Shown here in pieces: positions 1-11,259 of a stretch of 64,000 nt of DNA (positions are counted from its first letter, which is position 1; each line of letters starts with the position of its first letter). Location: positions 11,098,001 to 11,162,000 of the forward strand of contig CM082594.2 in the NCBI GenBank assembly GCA_040954595.2, read 5' to 3'. Position numbers and translations under genes: made by a program. This stretch comes from Balanoglossus misakiensis (taxonomy: Eukaryota > Hemichordata). The notes below the pieces were generated by a model, which saw only the letters and a list, made by a program, of their open reading frames with translations, was not told where the DNA came from and made no database searches.

Positions 1-3000
1 ACAAAAGCTACGAGAGAGGCAACAACAGAGTTACTGACCGAAATTATCACTGCAACTTCCAAGACTGCCACTCCAGAAATAATTTCCTCTGCACTGATAA
101 GCCAACCAGTTACATCAGCGGCAACTACCAAGTTCATCAAAACAACCGTTGAGGCTGCAACATCAGCAGAGTTATCGACAATAGTGGAGACAGCAACACA
201 GGCTATTTCAACAGAAATGCTTTCAACTGTACTCAAGAGTACAGTTGAATTGTCGACCAAAGAAGAAGTGACTGAAATTGTTTCTGCCACTAGCAAGTTA
301 GCAACTACTGCAGCAGTTACTAGATTTGTTGAGTCTACTGCAAGCACAGCTACCCCATCTCTTCTAACGGAAATTGCAACTGAAATTGCAACTCCCATTT
401 CAACAGAGATTGTAACAGAAGAGCCAGAAGTCACAACAGAATTGATGACTACAGAGGCCGGACTTGTGGAGGTTACTGGTACACAAGTGGTTGTAACCAG
501 ACCACCCAAACCTACAAAGCCAACTAAGCCTAAACCCAAAGTCACAACTGAGGAAGTTGTCTTTTCAACAGAAGGCATAACTACTCCAATTGATATAACA
601 ACAGTGTCATTTGAAACTGTCCCATTGTATACAGCAGCTCCAACAATCTGTGTGCCAGGATGGTCTGATTGGTTTAACATAGATACACCTGCCGATGATG
701 GTGATGATATCGAGTCCATCAATCAAGTACGGATGTTTTACAGTTTTTGCCGATCTCCTATTGAAGTTGAATGTTATGATATTGTGTCTGACAAACCGTA
801 CTGGGAAAGCAATGAGAATGTCACATGTAGTCTTTCCGAGGGATTTACCTGCAGAGCATCCGACCAAGATGATAATGAATGCGAAGACTATGCAATCAGA
901 TTTGACTGTGGAACATGTGAAGGTTAGTGTAATTGTGTGTCAAAGTGTGGGGGATTGGAGGGTGTTGAAGCTATATTACAGATCTATACATATGCCTGGT
1001 GTATGTGGTTTATATACTGCTTAAACGTGTGTACGATTATTCATTCGATTATGATTTGTATGAAATTTACTGTAGTTTAATTGACATGAGCAGGGTCAAA
1101 ATGTCCTTACTTGAATTCCTATTTCTCTACTAGTGACTACAAAGCCCACGGAAGTAACTCTACTTACTGTATCACCTACAACAGGTATGTTATCAGCAGA
1201 ATAATCAAAATGATTTCATTAAGTTAGTAGGTTGTTTTGAACTGTATTTATATCTTAATTACTACAACATTGGTTTCACAGTACATTATTTTGAAGGTTT
1301 GGCCATCTTTCAGCGCATATGTGTTTTGTCTTTTGATTGTGTTCGACTTTCTACCATTATAATGAGCTTGATACAGCATATATCTGATGTTTGCAACACC
1401 TTGGCTAGAATCTTAATTTTGAAATTTCTTGTCGTCTATAGTTGAATGTTCCCCCGGATTTGTACCTAATGGAATCAGCTGCCACAAATTGTGTGATTCA
1501 TCCAGAGCTATTACAACGGAATGTGAGAATGGAAACGCCACCATCAATGCCTGTCTCCCAACTGCACAATCGGCGGACACATTCTGTGACCAAAAAAATC
1601 ATTTAATAATGAAGATCGGGAACGAAGTACAATGTGTTCCCGAGGGTCAGTGTTCCTGCTTCAGAGGTGATACCAACGAGATCGTCCCGGTAAGCTGATT
1701 CATCACAAGCTGACTTTTAGATGGTTTTTGTACATGTATGCTGTTTAACACGGGGGGTGGGGGTCTTAATAACTTAGCGGTTTGTGTCTCTATATGTCTG
1801 TCACTCCTTGCGGTATCGTGCCAATTACATTTTCAAATTTGTCCTTATTTTGTAGCCTGGTGCGAGATGGGAAAAGGGGGAATGCGAAGATTGTATATGC
1901 TACAAAAATCAAATCAAGTGTACGCGAAAACCAAAGGTTGAGTGCAGGGTAACCACAGCAAGACCGACCATATCTACAGGTATAGTATCTACATTGCTAC
2001 ACATGTTTTGTTCTCTCTATATAACCTTTCCCAGTGTACTCTCTAGGGAAATGTTGAGAAAGGTCTCTTTTGAAATATCCAAACGTAAAAGCCATCCATA
2101 ACGATTGTGGTGTAATATATGAATGTTTCAATCCATCAGTGTTTACGACCCAGCGTCCTACAATGCTGACGACCGCCGCTCTTGAACTACAAGTATGCGA
2201 TGCGGTGATCAACACTACTCTATGTCCTGACGTCTGCCCACCTGGGCAGGCCTGTGATGGCACTGCCTGCGTGGATGTCGTGAACTGCCCTTGCTTGTAC
2301 GAAGGTCAAATTTACCGAAGTGGAATGTTCTTGAATCAGCGGTGTGAGCATTGCTCTTGCTTTGGTGGGATCGTTGTCGACTGTCAGAGGTTCTGCGAGA
2401 TCGAGACGTGTGCGCTCGGCCAGAAGTTGGTGCATCCCGATGGCCAGTGCTGCAGGTGTGAACCGTGTGAGTGTTTAGTGGGCGAGTTCCACTGTCATTC
2501 ATCTGCGAACAGCAGCACATGTGAAGAACAGTGCATATCGGAGACTTCAGTATGCGATGGAGAAGTGGATTGTCCAAATGGAGAGGATGAAAGTGACTGT
2601 CCAACTCCATCTCCACCAGCCCCAGGTACTGTTTTTTTTAGTTCTTCTCCAACAAGAATTTTTTTCTTTCACTGTCATTTTATTCATCATATGGAATGGT
2701 GTGGAAATCATACTTAACTGATTGTTTCCGCCAGGTTGTGTCGACCCAGATGGCAACTTTGTATCAGTTGGTGAACATTTTAAGGATGGCTGTAAGACAT
2801 GCGAATGCTTGGCCGAAAATACTGTCATGTGTGACTCCTCTGAATGTTTCAAGACGTGCAAGATCTTCAAGGATAATGTTGTCATGTTTGGTGGCCGCAA
2901 CTACACCTATCCAGTTTGTGACCACGTGCTGGTCAAGAATATCAACGAATCTGTTATCAGTTTTGAAGTGAGACGTAAGTGACGCCAGTTTATGAGTCAA

Positions 3001-5105
3001 ACCAGACATGGTAATCTCTTTAGATTGACAGTATCACATACAGAAATACCAACATATGAAAGTGTGTGTATTTATGTATGGATGGATGGACATGGATGTG
3101 TTATTTATTCTAATGTCATGCATGAAATATTATCCTTTTTATTGTTTCCCTTTCATAGTTCTGACCAACTGCCAGACCAGCGCAGACGACGAAGACGAAT
3201 ACATGTGCACAAGACACATGTTATTCACCATTGGTGGCAAAAGTGTTATGATTGACGACTTGGGTCTCCATGTGAACGGGCAAACAATCACACTCTCCCA
3301 GATGTCCGCTGTCAGCAAGACACTCTCCTCGGGCATCGGGGTGACAGTCGTCAAAGCCGGCCAAGACACTATCCTTCGATCCTCGCTGGGAGTGACCGTG
3401 GTATGGTCCAGTTTCTACGAGGCACGTGTCACGGTAGACTACACACTTTATGATGAGATCAGTGGTTTGTGCGGAATACCGAACAGAAATGATGATGATG
3501 ACTTCACCACGCCCGAAGGAGAAGTTGTCCACGAGGCACTTGAATTTGGTGATAGCTGGGGGTCGCGAGACTCGTGTCCAACGCCACCAGAGAAGTGTTT
3601 GATAAGACACCCCGACCTAGCCGAAGATGCAAGAAGGCAGTGCGAGATCTTGAGGTAGAACTTTAAAGTCTTGTCTGTTAACATTGTTGTGGGACCTGCA
3701 AGTTGCAAGATATTTAAGTAACCAGTATTATGTGTCTATACATGACCATATAATTGAGTCAGTTTCTCGAACTCCACATTTAACGTTGGTAATAAATCAA
3801 AAGATGTCTAATTCAATATTCTTTCCTGATTCTCCAAAGATCTGCGCTGTTCCAGCCTTGCCACGAATTTGTCGATGTGAACTTTTATGTCGACTTGTGC
3901 GAGCAGATGGTGTGTGAGTGTCTGATGAATGGACACCCTCAATCTGGATCCCCAGATCAGTGTGTGTGTGATATACTCACAGTCTATTCAACAGCGTGCG
4001 CCAATAGCGATGGCCATAAGATACTTGATTGGAGATCACCACAACTCTGCCGTGAGTATTTAGACCCAGTTTTAACCATTGTTTGCTGCATTTTGTTTAT
4101 ATCTGGCGGCAATCAGATAAGTTCCATTGTACCGTTTGGATAATTTCTCATTGTCATTCCTGTCACCGAGACATCTTCATGTTATGTGCTCGGACGCCAT
4201 TTATCCGAAGTGCATTTCTTTACATAATTATATATAGACGATCGATAGAGAGAGAGAGAGACAGAAGACAGAGAGAGAGAGAGAGAGAGGAGGGGGAGAG
4301 AAACGGAGAGGGACAGAGACTGTGTGTAATTGGATTTCCCTGTGTTTTACAACATTCTCTTATTTTTCTTATTCTGACAGCGGTGGACGACGTCTGTGAG
4401 ATGCCCATGGTGTGGTATGAATGCCTGAGTACATGTGAATGGACATGCACGGAAGAAGGAGCACCCTTCCAGTTATGTCCCACCGGATGTGCTCCAGGAT
4501 GTGGCTGCACTCCTGGTCTTGTGAGAAAAGGAGATACCTGCGTGAAACCAGATGACTGCAAAGATTGTACGTGCCGTTTTATTGTATTTGTAGAGTTTGT
4601 TGTACATGATGTCTACATGGCATTAAATGTAAACGAATGGCGAATGAGGTTGAAATGACAATTCAACCTTGAAAATCACGATGGCAAGGGTAGCTCAACT
4701 AAGCCCACATTATGAAAATAATGTTAAGACGAATCGTTTTATTAGTATTTATTACCCCTTCCATTTAAAGGCTACTGCAATGGATTTGGAGGAATCCACT
4801 ACTTCTCCTATGACGGTACATACACACCATTCCAGGGCAACTGCTCATACTTGCTGTCCCGCAGCGTTCCGCCGAGCCCCGACTTCGAAATTTACCTTGA
4901 GAATGTCGAATGTGACGAGGAGATGTTAGCCGGTAGAAAGTGTGAGAGGCTTCTGAGAATCACCGTCGTTTATAATGGACATACTGTGGTTCTTACGAAT
5001 GGTCCAAAGGTGAGGGAGTCTTATGAGCAACCTGAGAGAATTTATTTGCTCTTTGTGGCAACATGCTTATATAATAGAATATGATAAGGTTTTGTTCGTT
5101 AACAG

Positions 5106-5188
<83 letters not shown>

Positions 5189-5212
5189 TATCAATATCAT
5201 CACCACCATCCC

Positions 5213-5253
<41 letters not shown>

Positions 5254-5284
5254 CCACCACCATCATCATCACCACCACCACCAC

Positions 5285-5358
<74 letters not shown>

Positions 5359-8300
5359 CCACCACCATCATCATCAGCAGTACCACCACCACATCATACA
5401 AAATTGGCATTTTCTTCCCAGATATATGTGAATGGTGTAGAGAGACGCATAACAACAGAATTTGAGATCGACGGCATTCAAATCATGAGGCCATGTAATA
5501 GCTGGGTTGTCTATCTGCATATACCGAAAATCAAAGTGGACGTTGCTTTCTACGATCAGTACGGTGGTTGGAGTGTGACCATCCCAGAGAGTATATACTT
5601 CAACAAGACAGAAGGGCTTTGTGGTAAGTTGATCCTTTGGCAAGATATTATGTCTGGTTGTTTCAGTATATTGCCCTTTACCTTCAATAACAAACAATAT
5701 TTCTAATGAATGATGTGAACAGAGAAAGACAGTTTAGTACATCCCGAAAACCAAATCCTGTCGAAGTTTCTTTGACAAATATGCAACTTAGATCGTTCCG
5801 GACAAAGACGACATGTTACATTCATTTATAAACCTCAGGGTCTTGCAACCAAGACACATCTGATGACCGCCGGAAACCAGATGGCACCATAACCGACGAC
5901 GAAGTGGAGTTTGCTGAGAGTTGGGAGCGAGTTGAGAATGGATCCTGCTTGATTACAAGCGTGCCCAGTCGTCGTGATGTGACGCCCTCACCGGGCGCTG
6001 AAGAGGAATGTCGCAAGTCTCTGTACGAGGGCATCTTTGAAGAGTGCAACATCCTGGTGGATCCGCACACTTTCTACCGTGCCTGCCTGTTAGACAGGAC
6101 GTGCAAGACCGATCACTGTGATGTGTTGGCGTCGTACGCCAACGAGTGTTCCAAGGTGGATTTATGTCTGGACTGGAGAGAGGAACATAACTGTAGTAAG
6201 TCTCCAATTCATTATCTCACAGAAAGTGCAACAGTTATTGTGAAGAATCGGCAAGAAATTGAACAGTTCCCGCCACTTTTTAATAACAGCTTCGACTGGG
6301 TATTGTTTTGCAGCCGTGCCATGCCCAGAAGGTAAAGTATACGAAGCCTGTCACAGACCCTGCCGTCCGACGTGTGCCACTTTGAACAAACCAGAAGATG
6401 GTGACTGTCTGGGGCCTGATTTGGAAGGCTGCTTCTGTCCAGTCGGGACAATAGAAGACGAGTTTGGCAACTGTGTGGAATCTTGTGGTGCGTATGATTG
6501 TCTCCTCTGCACAAGACACTTGCAATTTTAGTATGAAACTACTGTTTGTTGTTCAAAACACCTGACGCCATTATCTTCGATGGAAGCTAAGGATCCACAC
6601 AATCTGTAACTGAACAAAGATGCAGTAATTTAGGATGTTCTCCCTGAAATTCTTTTCCGAGTTATGTCATACCCATTCCTCGATAATATTCTACGTGTCT
6701 TATTATTTTTCAGATCGATGTATAGAAACGGACGGAACGCCTCGACAGGTAAACATTTTAACATTTAAAAAAAACTAATAGTTGTACTTCACTTTTACTG
6801 GCTGTACTCGATTCCGAAGATGCAGGCTTTTTGTTTCATGATTAAAACCCAGGTAAATGACAACTTTGAAGAAATCATCAGATACTGACAAAAAATGGGT
6901 GGGATTTCCTCTTGGTCTAACGGTTTATGTTCTATTCCCACATCGAATTTAGGTGAATGAAACGTGGAAGACGGACCCATGTACCCGTTGCACCTGTCTG
7001 ATTGGTGGGTTTATCCAGTGCACGGAGTTCACCTGTCCGGCTCCACCGTCTTGCCAAGATTTTAAGAGACTGGAATCAGATCTTCAAGATGGTGTCTGTT
7101 GTCCAGATCACAAATGTGGTAGGTGGAATCACAGTCCTGTGTTGTGTCTTCATCCATATCCTGCCATTTCCGCAGAACGAAGGAAAAGAACAAGGACATT
7201 CCCGTGATTTGATCATTTTCCCAAAAATCTGTCCCCGACAGTGTTTTTTCTAAGCTTTTTATTTCGTATTTCAGTGTGTGACAGTGATCTGTGTCCCGAA
7301 GAAGCTCGTCAGCCTCCTCTGGTATGCAATGATGACAAAGAAGTCATCAACATCACCATCAATGAATGCTGCAGACGACAGGAGTGTGGTGAGTGTTTGC
7401 CATCAGTCTGCCATATTTACTGCTCTGTGATTATAGCATAATCTGGAACGTTGATGATTGCATACCCGTCGACTTTATGATAGTCTCAGTCAAGAGTACT
7501 ATATATTGTCCCAGTATTTTTTTAGGATTTTTAATTTTAAAACCAGGTTATGTAATATTATATCATTTGATGTTGTTTACTTTCAGTATGTTTACCGTGC
7601 ACATCTCCAGTTATTCCTACGTGCTCTCCCTACGAAACAGTTGAGATGTATAAAGAGAACCCTGACGATTGTTGCCAATCGTATCAATGCGGTAAGCTTG
7701 TGGTTCTATTGTCTAATCTCTCTCTTCTATTTTCCCTTCCCTCTCTCGTCTTTAAGTTTCACGAGGCCAGAATCATTTCTCCGGCCAACAGTAAATATCA
7801 GTAGTGTGACAAAATTCATAACACGAACATTTCCGCAACTGTGCAATCATTCTCTAATTTCCACAAGCGATTGTGTTTACTGCCTGCCTGTTGATTGTCT
7901 GCCCAGTAATTGCGTTCTGCTCTGGTAACCTTGACAGTGTGTAACCGTGCCAACTGCCCTGTCGACACGCTGACATGTTCTGGCTACATGGTGAAAGAGC
8001 AGACTCCCGAATCTTTGGAAGCATGCTGTCCCGAATATGACTGTGGTAAGTGTACTTAGTTACCCTGGTATTTTAGGGAGATCTTTTTCACATGTCTCAT
8101 GATCACACCGAGCCTAGTTCATGAAGTTTATCCCGACCATATGTCTTGAACTAATGGTCATTTTATGGTCAGATTTGTGTAAGTTCACAATAGAGGAAGC
8201 ATTTGTATTTTTTTATGATGTGGATGATACTGCTTGTCATTGGCGTCAAAGTGATTTATACTTGTTTTGTTTTTGTCAGTTGTCGAATCTTTGACAAAAA

Positions 8301-10723
8301 TTAAACAAACAACTAAGCAACAAAAGCTAACAACTACATGTGTACCGGTATATCACTATCGATTCTCCTCCAATATTAATTGAAGTCTCATTTAATTTCC
8401 AGTTTGCAATTGCCCGGAAGAAGATCCCATCATTTGTGAGATTGTAAGTATTGTGTTTGATATCTAGGGATCCTACGATATGTGAAATTCTACCAGTATT
8501 CTGCACGCTTTGGTGATCAGCATGTCCGATACGCTAACTGTCTATGTACCAGCCACGTCCATTGTTAATGCCATTGAGTTTTGGGTATCTTTTCATACAA
8601 TGGATCCACGAAAAATGTAGTCTAAGTGTCGTTTATCTGAAAGTAAAATAACACAGAATCATCCTTTTCAGGGTTACCGCGCCGAATTGAGGAAAATAGA
8701 TGAAGCTTGTAATTGCTATGGATATCAGTGTGGTAAGTTATTATGTCATGTTTCACCCTTTTAAGCTACGCTCAGTTTAAAAATATCAACGCAAATTCTT
8801 TCAAACGGGAATTTAGTCATTACAACGTACTAATTGCAATATCATAGAAAGTTAAACACTTCTCGAAAAATGGGTATGATATTTTAATATTTATTTGTTT
8901 ACAATTTAAATTGTTTTAAATTTTAGTTCCCAAAGAGGTTTGTCTGTGGAATAATGGAACCGCCGATGTTGAAGTTCAGGTAATTGTTATTTTATTTTAG
9001 TCTACGCTGTGTGTGGGGAGGGGGTTGGGATGAGGGGGTGAAGAGGTGGTAGGGGTGGGGGCATGGGACAATAATCTCCACAAATGTAACAAATCACGAA
9101 CCGTCATTGCAATAACATATTGAATCAACCATAACCGTAATAATACTCATGCAATTTGTTTGCATAACATTATTTTCCCTGTTCTAGCAAAAATAATTGT
9201 TCTAGTCATATTGAAATTAATCCTTGCAAGAAACTGAAATGAAATAATGTGTGTACGTTTTCCATTGCAGCCTGGCACACAAGACCTAGTTGGTTTGGAT
9301 CCTTGCATGATATGTTCATGTTTAGAGGACAAAGATGTGTACAGTGACTTTTACCGGTTGGTCTGTCGAAACAAGTCTTCAGAGTGTGCGGTATCTGGCC
9401 CGCAGGATTGTGCAGTTGTAAGTGTTTGGATAACATTCTTTTCTCCAGTCATGCATGTTGTTTTGTATTAAAGTCGAATGGCGAACAGAGAAAGAAAAAG
9501 AGTCTGACTTGATTTCTTTCTTCTGTATGTGTTTCTACAGGAGGCGGAATATATTCCACCTGACGATGGCGAATGTTGTGGATTCTGCAAACTTCGTTGG
9601 TGCGTTGATGAGTCAGGTAAACATGAGGTAAGCTGCTACTATTTATCTAGGTCCCTATATTGTATACGTGGAGATGACACTGAATTCTTTTCCCATCAAA
9701 TGCTGATAGTGACCAAACTCAAATATCAGATAAACAAAAACTGTACAAGTTTAGGTGAATTAACGGCATGCATGTAGTTTGAACTTGAGAACCAGAAGAT
9801 TTGATGGTGGACAAGGATTTCATAATTGTGTCTTCTCTGTTGAATAGATTGGAGATAGATGGACTCTGCCAGATGCCACCAATCAGTGCGACTACAACGA
9901 GTGCTTGGCAGATGAGAATGGCGTTCCAAGACTGTATCCATACTTGACTAAGTGTCCTCCAATATCCCCTCCAGATTGTCCAGAGCCGGTATGCTACTCT
10001 TTATTAAGCACCAAATGATCACTATTGTCTGTCTGTCTGTCTGTCTGTCTGTATGTATGTATGTGTCTGTATGTATGTATGTATGTGTGTGTATGCATGT
10101 GTGCGTGTATGTGTGATCTTTTCCAAGTTTTTATAACTCAACATTGACGCTTGCATTTCCATTTGTTTATAGTATTACACTCTGATGAACGACACCTGTT
10201 GTCCTTATTGTGGTAAGTATAGAATGCTTTTTGAAAATGTCTTGTGACACTTTGAATATATCTGTACTCGATCTACAAAAGGACCATTGCCGGTGTTCTC
10301 GATACCGGGCATCTCAAAATTCCGATCCTTGTATGAGCCTGCTTTCTGTGATGTGTATTTCGCCCTCTACGGCTGAAACATTGAGAAAGGGCTTATGGTG
10401 AAACATATAGCTGAGTGTCCCATTATCACCTTCTCCCCACAGTGCTGTCGAAGACGCCTTGCAAGAACATCGTCGAGCAGATAGATGTTGTAATCGACGA
10501 CTGTAGAAGCAACGGGCCGGTGGAGATGTCGTATTGTGAGGGGCGATGTGACAGCAGTGCCCGCTTCTCCCTGGAGACAATGTCTCTGGTGAAAACTTGC
10601 CTCTGCTGTCAAGTTGCACAATCCACCAAGCGGACAGTTGACCTGACCTGTGAGAACGGAAGCACAAGATCCATCGAGTATGACTTCATCGACTCCTGCG
10701 ACTGTCTCACCTGTTTCTACTAA
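1..10723 (+). CDS. Gel-forming mucin / otogelin / SCO-spondin-like secreted glycoprotein, 3' part (26 exons)
   Basis: The frame is open from base 1, so the 5' end is missing. Exons: 1-922, 1134-1184, 1442-1689, 1856-1979, 2140-2625, 2735-2974, 3159-3654, 3840-4051, 4381-4566, 4771-5009, 5422-5623, 5839-6195, 6314-6487, 6714-6748, 6953-7118, 7275-7388, 7587-7691, 7938-8045, 8403-8443, 8672-8732, 8927-8979, 9271-9417, 9541-9627, 9848-9988, 10173-10212, 10443-10723; about 1771 residues, phases consistent throughout. Domains in order: Thr/Ser/Pro-rich mucin stretch (to about 635); WxxW (CysD-like) domain beginning GWSDWF; TIL; cysteine-rich VWC-like segment; LDL-receptor class A module ending NGEDESDC; VWD-C8-TIL (exons 6-9); second VWD-C8-TIL (exons 10-13); VWC; a run of short C..C/CC..C modules; VWC; C-terminal cystine knot. 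These families form disulfide-linked extracellular gels or matrices. Exon borders in the short-exon region (4, 14, 19-25) are the least certain. The closest named paralogue cannot be assigned by eye. Confidence 0.88.
4249..4319. repeat. (GA)n microsatellite
   Basis: An imperfect purine GA/GGA repeat in the intron between mucin exons 8 and 9, ending about 60 bases before the acceptor at 4380. Confidence 0.9.
5106..5397. repeat. (ATC)n / (CAT)n microsatellite in mucin intron 10
   Basis: About 290 bases of nearly pure CAT/ATC triplets with scattered CAC and CCA interruptions. It fills most of the intron between exons 4771-5009 and 5422-5623 and stops about 25 bases before the acceptor. The poly-Ser, poly-His and poly-Met frames through it are artefacts of the repeat, not protein. 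Confidence 0.97.
10026..10114. repeat. (GTCT)n/(GTAT)n tetranucleotide microsatellite
   Basis: Tandem GTCT units followed by GTAT and GT-rich units, inside the mucin intron between exons 9848-9988 and 10173-10212. Confidence 0.95.
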
Positions 10724-10953
10724 CTGCTCCACAACTATGTACAACTGGAAAAGGGAATATGACAAGCAAGAAGTCAAACCATGTCCTATATGGTGATGAT
10801 GATTCTTTGATCTCCTATATTCGAACAAGGATGGAGACTTCTGATACAATCTATATTTTTTAGTCTAGCCACATCTAATTAATGAGTTTAACCAATCTGA
10901 TAGAGAGACCTGCCTCTTATTATTTTTTCATTCATTTTGTCTTTAACACTTTA

Positions 10954-10959
10954 AATAAA
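10954..10959 (+). terminator. Poly(A) signal of the mucin gene
   Basis: AATAAA about 230 bases after the mucin stop codon. A second AATAAA lies at 11249-11254 and could give a longer 3'UTR. Confidence 0.7.
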
Positions 10960-11259
10960 CATACTAGCAGTACACAGTATGGTACAATTTCAGTGCATCG
11001 ATTCTTGCTTTAATCTGAAGTCCATTTCCACAAATGGCAAATTATAGCATTCCAAGAAAATTATAATGGAAAGGTGCTGCAATTAAATCGACCTGGATCG
11101 GTTTACATTATATTTGTAAAATTTTGCAATAATCTGTCTAGAACTAAACCCCGTTGGCAATGTTTCGAATTCTGAACTCTTTCCTTGTCTGTGTGAGGTA
11201 CATATAGATTCAAATGTAAACTGTAGATTTGAGCGAGTTTCCGTCCTTAATAAAGTTCT

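Noticed and set aside
3684-3917. ORF ending in the C8-encoding exon as a separate small gene
   Set aside because: It reads intron sequence before the true acceptor at 3839. The real exon 3840-4051 continues the mucin frame in phase 2.
5023-5706. Long poly-Ser, poly-His and poly-Met ORFs
   Set aside because: They are the three reading frames of the CAT/ATC microsatellite in a mucin intron. The real exon starts at 5422 in a different context.
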